64,000 nucleotides of DNA from Glandiceps talaboti (GCF_964340395.1 NC_135556.1:21423723-21487722); one strand, 5' to 3'. Positions 24,501-52,520 are shown, numbered from the stretch's first letter. A program made the numbers and translations. Notes: generated by a model not told the origin, from the sequence alone.

Positions 24501-27500
24501 TTTATAGAGCAAACTGAAAATTGTTTATTCATTTAGTAGCAACAAGGTTTTAATCTACTAAACAAACTTTTGAAATTTAAGCGATATACGAGTAATAAAC
24601 CATATTACTAATACGGTGGACCAATTCAATGGTATATAGCTGAGTTCAAACACACGATGATAATCGATTGTCGGTTGATTGTCTTTCGCTTTAACGTATT
24701 CGAGAAAATTAATAATAAAATCGCGAAGTCTCGCAAGAAATAGTGGATGCGAAAACTGACATCAACTTAAAAAGACAATATAAAACTATTCTTCCACTCT
24801 GTAATGGCTGTATATCTGATAGGAAGAACTAAACAACAAAGAGACCATGGAAAACAATGGAAAACCTGAACTAGAAACTCACACTTGAAAAAATATATAA
24901 TAAAATCAAAATAAAAAATCTACCTACCCACCTATTTTAAAATTGAATGTAATCGGAACCACATAATTTTTTTACGCCTAACTGCCGACAATCGCAAACT
25001 ACGTTTATTATCAGCAAAAACCAAAACCCATACACAATAATCGGCAAAATTAAATGTTGCGTGTCGATCCTTGCTTAATATTGAAAATGGATAAGACAAA
25101 AATGATACATTGAATTTCTATGATATGAATCTATAACATAAATTTCATACATTTACATATAATGTTACCCTAAATTGCGTGATTATTCTAGAGTGATAAA
25201 AATTCACATTTCATGTTTACTTTTCGCTTGGCTATTATGTGACTTTAATATCAAAATAACATTATTTTCAATATTCCTTCTATATTGATAGGTGTACCTT
25301 ATATGCATCGTATATTGCATGACAGTACCGGAGCCAGTGGCAGTGGTGGTGGCTCGGAAAAACGAAAACAACGTCGTATTCGAACAACGTTCACAAGCGC
25401 TCAGTTAAAGGAACTTGAACGTGCCTTTCAAGAAACACATTATCCAGACATCTACAAACGAGAAGAATTGGCACTGAAAACAGACTTAACTGAAGCGCGC
25501 GTACAGGTAAAAAAAATAGTGTTTAATACGTATCACAAATACTTAAACAACGGTGAATTAGGTAGGAAATGTACCCTGATGTAATGAGATGGTCACAATA
25601 TTGAATTTGGTATAAATTGTTTCCTAGTGAAGACAAATAAAAAACACTCTTTTTCTTTAAATTTCTCTCCATCAATATTCACTAATACAAGTGATACAAA
25701 CAACATTGGCGCCATTTTGTATTGTGGATTGACACGTACATATATTTCATGAAATGATTATGACTGGTTATGGAAAGATATATTAATTTTGTAAGATTTG
25801 ACTGATGGAAAGATATATTAATTTTGTAAGATTTGTCTGATGGAAATATATATTAATTTTGCAAGATTCAATAGGCATTCAAAATAGATAACACCTGTTC
25901 GATATTGGTTGTGATTCTTTTTATTTAGTGATTTGACAGTTTTGTGGCGGAGGCTTTTTATGATATGACTTTGTAACTTTTAAAACAATGAGATCGTGTG
26001 ATATGGAGGGAGGTGTCGATTTGTAGTGTTTATTAAAGTCAAAACAACCCCTGAATTTTGGGCAGTGAATCTGATTCAAAAACTAAGTTTATCAGATCAT
26101 AGTCCAATCATTGTATAACGTATAGACGAGTACAACTATTATTACTGAAAATTGGAAAAATAAGCAAACAAAAATCAATAATATGACCTTATAAAGATGA
26201 TGAAATGAAAATTTGATGAATTATTCTTGATTATTGCCAAACAAAGAACGACGTTCATAAACAGTGATTTATTCACACACGTTGGCCAAAACGTAGTGAA
26301 CTTATAGTTGTGATCGCAATCGTGCCTGAAGTGTCAATCTTTGCAGAAACACTACGAGATGTAAGTAGTATCGCGTGTCATTAATTTCACTTTATGATTA
26401 AAAAACTGTGAACCCCTTGATTTGTGTGTAATTGAATTAAGATTCTCTCGGGACAAGGGAAGTGTGATCTATTAATTGGTTTATCTTAATTCTCAACAGT
26501 CTCGACTATCTAGACATTTAATAACACTGGGTTTCATTGGGACATCTTATCCTATTGAAATAATGACAGTCAGTGTTGGAGAAAAGTAGAGTATGTCATA
26601 GCACAATGACTCAATCTAAATGAAGCGAATGTACATTTTGAAAGGGTTTACCTTTAAAAAAAAAGAAAGAAAAGAAAACCCGTCCGGTAACAGTCCCAAA
26701 ATTCATACTTTATGCTAATACGTTTAAAAGTAATATAACAAAGAGCTGTATTAGTTTCAAATTCGTCATCTAGTTGAAATGTTAAAACTTGAAAATCAGA
26801 TGTAAGTTTTCTCGATGCTACATTTGTATGACTCGCCTGTCTACTTCTTCATTTCAACACGTCATTACTATCACATATAGTGTATTGTTGTTAGGGCAGT
26901 TTGTAGGTTTGTTGATGATACACGTACGTCAATGTACAGTCAGCAATTCTACCTAAAATATGACAACTATTGATTTTGCTGGAACGTCAGATATAAATGA
27001 GTTTTTAAACAGAAGAGACAAAGGTTGACTATGATACAGGGTGTAGTGTAAGTGGTTTTCAAAGTTAAAATTGACAAACGTAAACATAAACGGATTTATG
27101 AGGGCAAATTGAAATGAAAAATTAGTAAAGAATCACTGCTTAATAATGATGAAACAACTACAACTTAAAGCAAAGAACAGTTGAAGTATTTATTTTATCT
27201 AATTATTTCATTCATTCATTTCTTTATCCTTTCCTCATACAGGTCTGGTTTCAAAACAGAAGAGCTAAATTTAGGAAAGGTGATAAAGCAAACCAAACAA
27301 CGAAGTTGAAGAAAAAGAATCCCAAAAACAACACAACAGTGGAAGAAAAAACATCAAGTACGGAGACATCAGGTAAACCGATCAAAAATCATCTTTAATT
27401 CCAGTTCAGTTGTTTTTATTTTAAAATGGATACTATTTTTAAAGATATTTCTGCGTCTTGTCTGACAATGCATAAATAATTTGTTTCGCGAAAAAAGTAA

Positions 27501-29271
27501 ATCCAGGGGTCTCTTTCAATCTAATGTATTATCATATCCAGGTAAACACATACTAGTATTAAGCGCGTATTTAGTTTTTTATACATCCGTTTTCTTGTAG
27601 TCGCTATATTATGAAGGTTTTGATCGATACTACGTAAGCACAACTTTTCTTCAACCGGGTATACGTATTCAGAGTGAACGAGAGTAAACGTACTGATAAC
27701 GAGTAAGATCATATTTGCGTTGTTGAGCGTGTAGGCTGTTAAACACGAATATTTTAATTTCTTCAAATCTTTTTATCCAAATCACATCCATACATTTTTT
27801 TCTCGCTTTTGCCTAACACAAACATGAAAGATTGGAGTGTTTTTTGTACCGTATTCTCACCTATTCACAGTAACCCGTCTTGTTCAAACATAAAATCGAC
27901 GTGTTTAGAGAGAAAACTGTTGAACAATGTCTGCAATTGGGGTGTTCAAACACACAGTGTAATTGCCATCCACAGGGGCCGTAACCCACCATCTGTGCCT
28001 CTCTCCAATGCGAGCAAGATTCGGGTGAAATTAAAACGCCATTGCCGAGAACATTTCTCTAAAACTAGGGAACAATTATAACTATATCCTTGCCGAATTT
28101 GCTAAATTTGCGATTATGGGATATATAAAGCAAAATGTCCAGTACTACTAGGAACATTTACGTGCACATTAATTTACTCTTCACTTCTATATAGTTTGAA
28201 AACACTCTGCAGATGGCATTCAATTTTGGATACACAACTAAACTGTTCGACTCCAGAGTGGACTTTGATATAGAATAATGATTATGATTATGCTGTGGTT
28301 GACGTTTTAATTTTTTATGAACGTGATGCGAAAATCGAATTTTTCTAGAGTTTTAATAGGGAAATAATGTTTACCTCGTGCTCTTCAACGTATTCATCGT
28401 TCTTCACCTCTCTATTTTTTCAATATTTCGTTTCTAAATATGACCATATTTTTGGCGTCAAATAAGCAATGCTGAGGGGATTGTAAACATTAATGAATTG
28501 TTTTATCAGAGCAACGGATCACAAACCAAAGTATTTAGTCTGCCTTTTTTTTGTTAAAGATATTAACCGACAATTATTATACTACCATCAAACCGAGACC
28601 CATGCAGACAAACTTTCCTGTGTTTAGTATAACATCTGGGAATAAATGCATATAGATATAAAACTAATTGATCTAGCAATCAAAAGCAAGGAAGCGATTG
28701 GTTATTTGATAAAGTTTGATGTTAGGAAAATCCTGAAGCGCGTTTAATTGGGATTTGAGATGAACTAAAATTAACTATAATACCGTTGCGATTTCATTAC
28801 CCTTTCTCGTTGTGTTGTACCGTGTTGTGGTGTGATGCGGTGCGTTGTGTTGTGTTGTGCTGCGCTGCGCTGCGCTGCGCTGTGCTGTGCTGTGCTGTGT
28901 TGTGTTGTGTTGTGTTGTGTTGTGTTGTGTTGTGTTGTGTTGTGTTGTGTTGTGTTGTGTTGCGTTGCGTTGCGTTGCGTTGCGTTGCATTGCGTTGCGT
29001 TGTTTCAATGCAACCAAATCTTCATGATAGTTTTTCAATTTATATGACACAGATTTTCCTATGATTTCCAGGTAAAAGTCACACACCAACAACTACGTCA
29101 GGATGGTCATCCACCTCTTCGCCGTCATCGTCCGTGGCTGCTTCTAGCACGACTAACAACTCACAACACCAGAAGGCCGGTCCATTCGCCAGTGTCCTGT
29201 CGTCATTACCACACTGTACCACTTCGCATGCCAAGAACACCTCATCTACCTTGTATCCAATAAACTATTGA
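18514..29271 (+). CDS. Phox2: Phox2 paired-like homeodomain transcription factor (4 exons, complete)
   Basis: Nuclear DNA-binding regulator; Phox2 proteins specify autonomic, branchiomotor and noradrenergic-type neurons. The exons are 18514-18769, 25292-25506, 27243-27372 and 29072-29271. They join with phases 1, 0 and 1 into 266 residues ending in TGA. The start is the first ATG of the family N-terminus [14 protein letters not shown], which matches the vertebrate Phox2 opening; an upstream in-frame ATG at 18430 adds unconserved residues and was not chosen. The homeodomain region begins [20 protein letters not shown] and continues through THYPDIY to the exon 2 end at ARVQ. Exon 3 supplies [12 protein letters not shown], with Gln at homeodomain position 50, typical of paired-like proteins. 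The intron after ARVQ is at the usual PRD-class site. The C-terminus keeps the Phox2 box [10 protein letters not shown]. The linker is Ser/Thr/Lys-rich, without the long alanine runs of vertebrate PHOX2B. The third intron is not present in vertebrate Phox2 genes as I know them. AATAAA at 29824 and 30420 are candidate poly(A) signals. Confidence 0.96.
22690..22830 (+). promoter_or_regulatory. Candidate cis-regulatory segment in Phox2 intron 1
   Basis: Two TGACAG (Meis/Prep-type) motifs at 22703-22708 and 22756-22761, the second overlapping GGATTA (22761-22766), plus a TAATTA homeodomain core at 22729-22734. This part of the intron looks less AT-monotonous than its surroundings. Vertebrate Phox2 genes are known to be controlled by Pbx/Meis/Hox-type inputs; the assignment here is inference. 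Confidence 0.2.
24051..24400. repeat. Diverged tandem duplication in Phox2 intron 1
   Basis: The segment 24051-24190 is echoed by 24231-24400 at a spacing of about 180-200 bp. Matching landmarks in order are GTGGTG, TCCG then TCAA-CTTA, TTTACC-ACC-CG, ACAGA then ATGTTTAT, and TGGTTACC. Similarity is moderate and gapped. No function is evident. Confidence 0.5.
25771..25868. repeat. 35-bp unit repeated 2.8 times (Phox2 intron 2)
   Basis: Copies at 25771-25805, 25806-25840 and 25841-25868 share TGGAAAGATATATTAATTTT with few differences. Confidence 0.9.
28803..29005. repeat. Pentanucleotide array (TTGTG/TTGCG/CTGCG) in Phox2 intron 3
   Basis: Blocks of TTGTG, CTGCG, CTGTG and TTGCG units end about 65 bp before the last Phox2 exon. 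Cys/Val-rich and Thr/Gln-rich ORFs here are repeat products. Confidence 0.93.
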
Positions 29272-29396
29272 TTTGCCTGTGTTATTTATGGAGCCGATTT
29301 AAAGAGACATTGATTATTTTGATTCGTATTAGATCTCCCTGATACTGGGTATACGGCCTGGCATCAAATCCACATGACTGAACACTGGCTTACCCA

Positions 29397-29400
<4 letters not shown>

Positions 29401-29474
<74 letters not shown>
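29401..29474. repeat. (CA)n microsatellite
   Basis: A pure CA run of 74 bp in the Phox2 3' flank. Confidence 0.97.
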
Positions 29475-29475
<1 letters not shown>

Positions 29476-31556
29476 CTCAATTGGTTTTAATTTAACGTAT
29501 TATCTGCCACCAAATCCTTCACAAGAATTCTCTCTTTTTATAAAAAATAATAATAATTCATTTTGAACAGCAAGGTCGTATGACGTTCACGAATATCACA
29601 AATTTACAATACATACACAATGAATGAAATCAGCCCAAAGGTAAACTCACCTCATAAGCATGAGTATTTGAAATTAGACACAGCATCGGATATTTATTCA
29701 AACTATAAGTGCAATAATGTGACACCGCAGTGCAATGGACAAGTAATTCAATTGGGAAATGAACATTTTTTTTTACAAAGTGATGATAGAGTTTCAGGAA
29801 GTTAGGGTAGAATCTTACAATACAATAAATGATATGGGTTGATACAAATTACTGTTTGGAATAAAGCGACACAATATTCTGACAACAGTCTTTGCTAAAC
29901 GTTATAGAACTCAACAAATGATAGAATGCACTTCTCATTCTCGCATAATGCCGTACAATAATATTTTTTTCTTCCTTCGTTTTTTTTATTGGAGAATATT
30001 TGTACCTCTGGAACTCCTAGCCAATGAGTTCAGAAACAATAGTTTGTTCAAAGGTCATTAAAACTACTCGAATGTAAATTATTTGGACATTCAAAATGAA
30101 GTGAACATTTAAACTTTCAAAGCAGTATGATTTTGTTCTAAAAAATACTTTAATTTAACGTATTTTTTATATTTATTTCATAATAATGTAGTGATTTCTC
30201 TTATCCAAAATGGGTTCGATTTTTTATGGATGACTGCAGTAAGTAAGACTTTATTAAAATTGATAGCTTAGTAAATTGATTGTGAGGATGGAATGTATGG
30301 AAGTATATATGGAGTTTATGTCAGTTTGATATTTTTGATTTTTCAGTAAGTTGTCATATTTACTTTTTGTGTCACGATCGGATACCGTTGTAACTTTTTC
30401 CAGTATAATAACTTAATTCAATAAAAAGTATTTCATGTGATTTTGATATGACCATGTTGTCAATATGTCTGATTATTTACTAAATACTTTATGCCTACAT
30501 CATTATTCCGTCCAAACATTATATATCGACTTCCGTGATGAAATTTAGTGTTTTGTGTACTGAATGATTTCATACATGAATTGATGAAAAAGATACGAAA
30601 TAATTGACTTTGAATATTTCCGAAAGAATGCTTATGACTGCAATATTATACATATGCATTTACCTATCTGTTTGTCACGGTGTTGGCTGGTTGGACACTT
30701 TTAAACACGTTTGAACACCGTCGAACACTAGTTCTCCTGTTTTTCTTTGCTCAACTGAGTCCTCTTGTGTAAACCAGTTCATTGGTATAACAGTGTCTCT
30801 CTGATCAATGACAAAATATAATGTTTGTTAGTTGCCAAGTCTTAATAATAGTTGACAACCAATTCACAATCACCCCCTCCCACATACCTAGAGCCTTACA
30901 TACAAACTCGAACCAGACATGCAGTGATATTTTTGTGTACTTGTTGGAAGTTGGAACCAAACTTAACCAAATCGTATATGTTGCGACACTGCGACACAAA
31001 AGTTTTTAACCTGACGAGTGTGTGCGGAGTTGCCTTGGATAATAAAATGCCACTAAGTAAATATGTTTTAGTATGCCAAATATCGTCAACACATGCCCTG
31101 ATTAAACCTCGTGTGTATCCCAACCAACGGTCCCAGATCTTCCTATGAACCACGCTATTCGTATCGGTGTCTAACATTTCCCTCACCCCAACGAAGTCTA
31201 AAACAGGAATCTATCGTGCTACTTCAGAAATACTCTGGGAGATACAAAATGTAGTTTGACATTACGTTAATGGTTCAATTTGGAAACCTTAGATTGTAAA
31301 ACGTTCACTGTCACATATAAATGCCATGTAGACATTTTGTGGTGACTGTTTCCTATGGAACCAATATTGATGTTGCGACACATCGTCCTCCAGACATAAG
31401 TGCTGACAAAGTATATGTAAATTAACTAAAACATCGAGTATACACAGTTTTCTAAGTTGGCATATAAACACTTTGTGACACGTGACCCTTGCGCGGATAT
31501 GCCTTATTTTGTGACACCTTCTACATGTAGATATTTGAATGAACGAACGAGTTAGT

Positions 31557-31698
31557 GTGTGAGTGAATGAGTGAGTGAGTGAGTGAGTGAGTGATTCAGT
31601 CAGTCAGTCAGTCAGTCAGTCAGTCAGTCAGTCAGTCAGTTAGTCAGTCAGTCAGTCAGTCAGTCAGTCAGTCATGAACAGTCAGTCAGTCAGTCAGT
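31557..31698. repeat. (GTGA)n then (CAGT)n microsatellite
   Basis: GTGA units run into CAGT/TCAG units with two short interruptions. Confidence 0.95.
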
Positions 31699-32477
31699 GT
31701 ACATGTAATATAAGTACAATTTCACCTATGGGTAGCTAAGACCACTCTCTACGAATAATAACAGAAAAAACACCAGCTTTGTGTTCGCATTTCATTTATG
31801 CATTTAGTTTTTCCCAATTCAATTAAGGCAGAAGTCTTGACAATTCAATTAGAGCGACGAATCGATAACTATTTTTTGTGACTTTGCTGTTGAATGTAGT
31901 CAAGCGGAAAAATATCATTTGAGGTTAGGTTTTAATTTGTTCCAGCTACACACAAGGTGAATAAGAGCTTCGATGGAACTTGTTTACATTTCAAAATATA
32001 CTCGATGCCTCTCTTTCATCTGAACTCTCGGCTGTCACCACGCTGTTATATTTAAAAACCTCGGATACTGCCGTATACATGCACACACACCCGTCACATT
32101 AACAACAAAACAAGCTGCACGCATGAACAAAATAAAATCAAAATATCAAATAATATCAAAATCAAGTTTCCACTTACAACTTCATAGTTACCATAATTAC
32201 AATGGTTGGTTTAAGTATTTAGCTTGAAAGTTTTTGAACGATTATCAACAAAAACGATCATGTGAGCTCCATTATCACGTTCTTCAACGGTGTAAAAAAA
32301 ACGATCCGGAGCCCAGTGAATAATACAAAAACACTAAAAAATGTTTCGATTTGAAAAGGGGATTTTCTTTGTAGATAAATCGAGGTTAAATGGACAGTTG
32401 ATCTTAGTTTATTTCAAATATATACAAGATCTTTCAAATGAAATGTTCAAGTCTTACTTGAAATTACAAATTCTCGC

Positions 32478-32514
<37 letters not shown>

Positions 32515-32800
32515 GATTGTTCTGAGATATATATTTAAAATATCGGCCTGTGAGGGCGATATTTATATGCAGGGGATTTGTACTATTTTGATATGATCAG
32601 GCATCTCAGGATTTAGAAGGAAAATATAATTGGGAAATGCGGTCCTTTAAAAGCAGACTTCACAACAAATTAATTTTCTTTATATACAACTGTACAGTTT
32701 CTGATGTGCACGCATGCCTGACTATTTTATCATGAATTGTAACATGTAGTGAGAGAATGTAGCAATTGTTTGGGCCTCGGAGAAATACACGTGCCCTTTC

Positions 32801-32817
32801 ACACACACACACACACG

Positions 32818-32851
<34 letters not shown>

Positions 32852-32910
32852 TACATACACACACACGCACACACACACACACACACACATACGCACGCAC
32901 GCATACACGC
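32801..32910. repeat. (CA)n with CG-rich interruptions
   Basis: An alternating purine-pyrimidine tract including GCGCGCGCG, of the type able to adopt Z-DNA. Confidence 0.93.
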
Positions 32911-33768
32911 ACAATACCTACACTCTAATATTTCAGAGAATCACAATGTATGTCTTTATTTCAGTCCCTGAATGGGGACCACGTTGTTAAAACGACTAGC
33001 GTTTTACATGCTCGGGTTCAAAAATCTGTTTCTTAATGTTACAATAGCTGTCACTTTTGGTGCATTGATATAGCCTTTCTATTCCTCGAGGGTCACGGTA
33101 GTGACAATAGTTTTGAGCTATACTTACTGCGTGATCAGCACGTCGTTAAGTTCAGTTCTGAGCCTTGGCCATGTCGTGAAAATACAGTTCTCGTTTTGTC
33201 TACGTAATGGAGCCAGCTCATGTTTGTTTATGCAGTGGGAACACTTTGGGGACTTATTTTGACGAGATGGAAACTGTGCCACTTCAACTACCACAGGTGC
33301 AAAATGTCCCAAGTTCAACAACTTCGATTCTCAATGGCAGAATCATGAAAATGCACGTTACATAATACGTCATGCAGTGCACATTTTACAGATAAAAGTT
33401 CCAATTTCTAGTGTGATTTCCTGCACATCGATAATCGTGTAAAAATAGATATTCACAACTCTAAAAATTAGATTCTTAGTACATCAAGTACGTTTAAATT
33501 TCTTGTAAGACAGTGCTAAAAAAGAATCGCGTCCTCGCCCGAGGCTGTAAAACATATAATCTTCTATATAAAATTGACAAAGATCGAGAATATAATCTAT
33601 ATATTTTCGATTTCAAATTTGAATAAAATATTATAATATTTAATCAGACTTTAATATTTTGATGTATTACAAATATATTTGGGATTCGGGTTTGGCAAAT
33701 CTCATATTAGTAAATGGTTCTTAAATGAATGAAAACCAGCATTTTTCTCTCCATACATTATTTGTATT

Positions 33769-48418
<14,650 letters not shown>

Positions 48419-50622
48419 TGCTGTCAGGGTGCTATGTCTTACCATGCCTGCCATGCCTGCATGGACTTCGAAATGGGCCAACAAACATTTGTAACAACAA
48501 TTTATACATAGTGACAGGAGACTTTATTATGTAATGCCGAAGAACATGTAATCGTCCGATTGGACAGTATCAGTGTGGACAAGGCTTTCTGATTCGCTAA
48601 CGACGTTCATAATCCCTATATCACGATCATTTTGCGGCATTTGTATGTGTTTATTTTTGGACGAGACTCGTCGTCTCCGCATCAATTTGTTAACTCGTGT
48701 GAACTCAATTCTTAATTATGTATCTTGCCACTGTTACCAGCCAAGATCAATTGAAGTGATGAAGGGTCAAGTCGCGACGTCCCAGACTGTAAATTCGGGG
48801 CGAAGGGCACCCTTGTGTGCTGATCTGATGTTAACCTCTTTACTAATTGCTACTTTCCGGCAAAATACTTTGAGTACAATTTTTTTCTGTTTTTCAAAAC
48901 CTTTTGGTGCGTCGAAACGTTTCTGTTAGATTTGAAACAAAACAAATCCTTCATTACAATATTAATAAAGAAAGTACACTCTTTTAGGTTTACTTGACGC
49001 CATTAAAAAAGACAATTAATCCTGCACCATGTATCGGGTATAGTATAAGGTTTATGAAGAGCCCGTATGTCCAGCAATCATCAAAAGTTGGTGACACTTC
49101 AGAAACATCGTTGATTGATACATTGGTGACCCACTTACACTGAACACGTACCGCGACCTATATGCGGAAACCGGATGGATGAGTCGCCAAAAGGTAACGA
49201 AATGTCAATCGGTTAAAAGTCATATTTTCAGATAAAATTTCAACACCATTTTTTCTGAATCAATTCTTAGTTTTGAATAACTCACAAACTCATCCGAAGC
49301 TTCGTCGTCTTTTCCTTGCAACAGGCATGTACTGTAACATCCACGTCCTGCCCAGAAGCACCGAAACGCATTTTTCTATAAGTCCACTCAATTTTTATTT
49401 GAATAGAAAAGTGGTTGCCAAGCTCTTTCACACAATTCCCCGTATACTGGTTAACAATACAAGAAATTTTTCAACAAGTTGAATTTCTTTGAAGCGCCAT
49501 TTATTACCTAATGTCATCCTAATAAAGTAATATCATTTAATACCAGTGCAGGTCAACAAGTTATGACTAACTTGTATGAGTTAACATTTGAACATTTATA
49601 GAACATTTATAGAGCCTCGGTGTAAAGTTATATATATATATATATATGCATACTGTGTAGCTACAGCAATCAGTGTATGCAAGACTAATCTTTTGCGGTC
49701 ATGTTTGTGAGGGAACAATCATAATAAAATGATACAGGAATGAAATATGAGGTAGAATGCATTAGTTTGGATCATTTTAAACAAATATAAAGACGGTTTT
49801 ACTTAAATGCATGTACATTGCATCACGAGGTTCCTACAGAAAATTTCATTCTCAAACAACTGATATGTGGGTCAAATTTATTTAAACTATCATAAGTGTG
49901 TCAAGTAGCAACGCTTTCTATGCGCCACACACGTACACTACACTGTACAGCTTTAAGTTAGTACATTATCTTAATCAACGACTTTTTACCCCCAAAAATG
50001 CCTCAGCATATCAATTAAAATGATAGTAACGACCCCTTTCATTTTTCTTTCACCTCCAAAGGAACTATTGAATTTTTGAAATTAAACAGTTGTGCCAAGT
50101 CATCACAGTTTCAACCGGAAAAGGTAATTTAATTTCCGCTATCAAGGAGTACATTTGTAATACTGAGAATCGAATTAAGAAGTCGGGATGGATTTCTAAA
50201 GTTTAAAATGAGTTCGTAAACTATTGAATATCCAGGGTTAGTGTTGACGTGTTGGCTCTCGCGAAGTAACATAATTAAAAACTTAGACAATCTTTTGGTG
50301 AATGTCAGAGTGGCATACATTCGGCATCTGTTAGCTTTAACTAGCGCATTGATAAGGCGTCTGTCTGAAGCCGTGGCGTCTCTCCGGAGGCTCTTTAAAT
50401 GCAGAATCACAGGCGCAAGGTTCGGACGTCTTGTGTCTTGACAGCAACTAGTGATTTAAGGACCACAGGTGCTGTTAACTGAAGGATAAATATTACTCCC
50501 TGTGTTTGATGCATACAACATGTCAGAATCAATTGATTCTTACTACAAACGATGATGGCCAACACAAGGTGTGAAGAAACCACATGTACGCAAAAAGCTT
50601 TACAATTACAGTTTTGTTTTCG

Positions 50623-50713
50623 ACACAAACACAAACACAAACACAAACACAAACACAAACACAAACACAAACACAAACACAAACACAAACACAAACACAA
50701 ACACAAACACAAA
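50623..50713. repeat. (ACAAAC)n hexanucleotide array
   Basis: About 15 near-perfect units. Each strand carries alternating purine-rich/pyrimidine-rich composition. Confidence 0.95.
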
Positions 50714-50851
50714 TATAAATTGACCGCAAAATTATGGAAAAACAGGAATGTATCTAAATTTATATGTGTGCCTGAAAGTAAATAAAACGTGGCTAAACAT
50801 GTAAGTATATTTTAGTCTCATGGTTGTTTGGTTGTCTGAGGTTTGACGCAA

Positions 50852-50905
50852 ACATGTATGTATGTATGTATGTATGTATGTATGTATGTATGTATGTATG
50901 TATGC
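50852..50905. repeat. (GTAT)n microsatellite
   Basis: About 13 GTAT units, followed by a GCATGCACG variant end. Confidence 0.95.
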
Positions 50906-51336
50906 ATGCACGAATATACGGATCCAAATGCCATCCAGGAGCAAGGGGAAGCTAAATCACACGTGGAAGCGTTCTTTTTTGCATACATATTGAGGGAGAC
51001 ATACTGACGTATTATGAAACCAACTAAAATGTAAGACATGTAGACTATGTAAGTAGTATAGTCCAACAGGTGGAAATGAAGTTTAAGTCTGGATTCCATT
51101 CATGATCAATCAATCACGACCGTGCTCATTCTTAGTCTCTAAAAATAACATTTATCTGCATCCAACTGTATGTCTAGACTAAATCGTGTAGATTGTGTTG
51201 CTACAAAGAAGTGTACATTCAATCCAAGATTACAACATTAAATGATGATGAGATTACGTCAAACAGCAATTCACGTATACTTATTGATATTTTGTTATTA
51301 GCCTAGCAATGTCTAATGGGTAACTCAGTGGATTTC

Positions 51337-51401
51337 AATTGTATGTATGTATGTATGTATGTATGTATGTATGTATGTATGTATGTATGTATGTATGTAT
51401 G
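51337..51401. repeat. (GTAT)n microsatellite
   Basis: About 16 GTAT units in intergenic DNA. Confidence 0.95.
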
Positions 51402-52189
51402 TCTGTTTTCATTGTGTTCTACTGTTGAGTTGCCTTCCAATAGAACTCAAACATCCTTACTAAATATGGAATGGAGAAATACTAAAAAGCGTGTGATTTA
51501 GTGCGGACAGTGATGAAGGGCTTGAATCATTAGCACAATTCCAGAATGTGTAAATTATAGCAGATTTCACCCTTCATGACTCATTCAGTGCTTATGCTTC
51601 CCATTTCAAATTGTTTTATGTCTGAGAGATGGATGTCCAGTTAAAACAATTATCAATGATGTCTCTGAGCAGATTCAGTACACGAAAGCTCTCCAGATTA
51701 ACCACGTAGTTTTAGCATTCATGACAATCGTTGTGATCTTGATAAACATTTCACATTAAAGCGACACGTTTATATTTGGCTTTGCTCCTATGAACCAAAA
51801 ATACAGTTAAGTAATACTAACAAAAAAGTGTCAATTTGTGGTTTGTTGCGAGGGTAGGGGTGTAGGGTGAATTGAATTGTAGCAAACACACTGAATTGGA
51901 TAAATTACGTATTGACAAACAAAGTTATCTGGACAACTTTGAGCTTTCTTCTCATTTTGAAAGAAAACGATTTCTTCCCATTGACTCTCTAAACAGGAGA
52001 CATCAATATCTACCGACGGCTTTGATATTGTATATTCTAAGAGTAACGAGCCTGGGTTCTTTACCATGCTTTACCTTTCACACAGACTAATTACTGAGTA
52101 GTGAATGGGCAAGTATACTGGACAATGGAGGATTAATAAAAACTGTATATAAATTTTATATAGGCATTACCACTAGACAAGGTACCTCA

Positions 52190-52520
52190 TACTCGACCTA
52201 CCACTAAGCTATCAACATATGGAATTAGTCATATCAAATGCAGATGGGGGGGGGGGTGTCGTAGACAGCGAGTCTGAGAGAATGGTGATTTCTCTCAACG
52301 GCATAAAGTTAAGGGAATACTAACGACACCCCGCAAGGATCTGTTCTAGGACCTGCCCTGTTTGTCATCTTCATAAGCGACTTTAATACCAGAGTGTGCT
52401 ACATCGGATCGATTGCTAATTATTTTCTGATGGCACAAAGATTTACTATGAAATAGGGAAGAGTGCAGACTCTGACATCATTCAGCATGGCCTTGATCAG
52501 CTAGACCAATGATTGGCTAT
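52190..52520 (+). pseudogene. Decayed non-LTR retrotransposon reverse transcriptase fragment (CR1/jockey-like)
   Basis: Across shifted frames the strand reads LSTYGI, then a QRV-like segment, then PQGSVLGPALFVIFISDF, and then SDDTKIYYEI, which corresponds to the FADDTK catalytic box. These are reverse transcriptase domains 4-5 of CR1/jockey-type LINEs. Stops and frame changes between the motifs show it is dead. No element ends are visible. Confidence 0.65.

Larger units (their letters stand above)
29272..33768. other. Convergent intergenic region between Phox2 and the minus-strand calsyntenin-like gene
   Basis: It holds the Phox2 3' flank with several AATAAA signals, a pure (CA)n at 29401-29474, (GTGA)n/(CAGT)n at 31557-31698, (TGTC)n at 32478-32515, and (CA)n with GC interruptions at 32801-32910. 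TTTATT at 32955-32960 is one possible minus-strand poly(A) signal for the neighbouring gene. No recognisable gene. Confidence 0.6.
48419..51839. other. Upstream region of the calsyntenin-like gene
   Basis: Presumed promoter side of the minus-strand gene; I see no convincing TATA box. It contains an (ACAAAC)n array at 50623-50713 and (GTAT)n arrays at 50852-50905 and 51337-51401. A 93-codon minus-strand ORF at 50129-50410 has no family resemblance and lacks supporting splice context. Confidence 0.55.

Noticed and set aside
50129-50410. 93-codon minus-strand ORF upstream of the calsyntenin-like gene
   Set aside because: No domain, no matching splice sites into the known exons, and composition like its surroundings.
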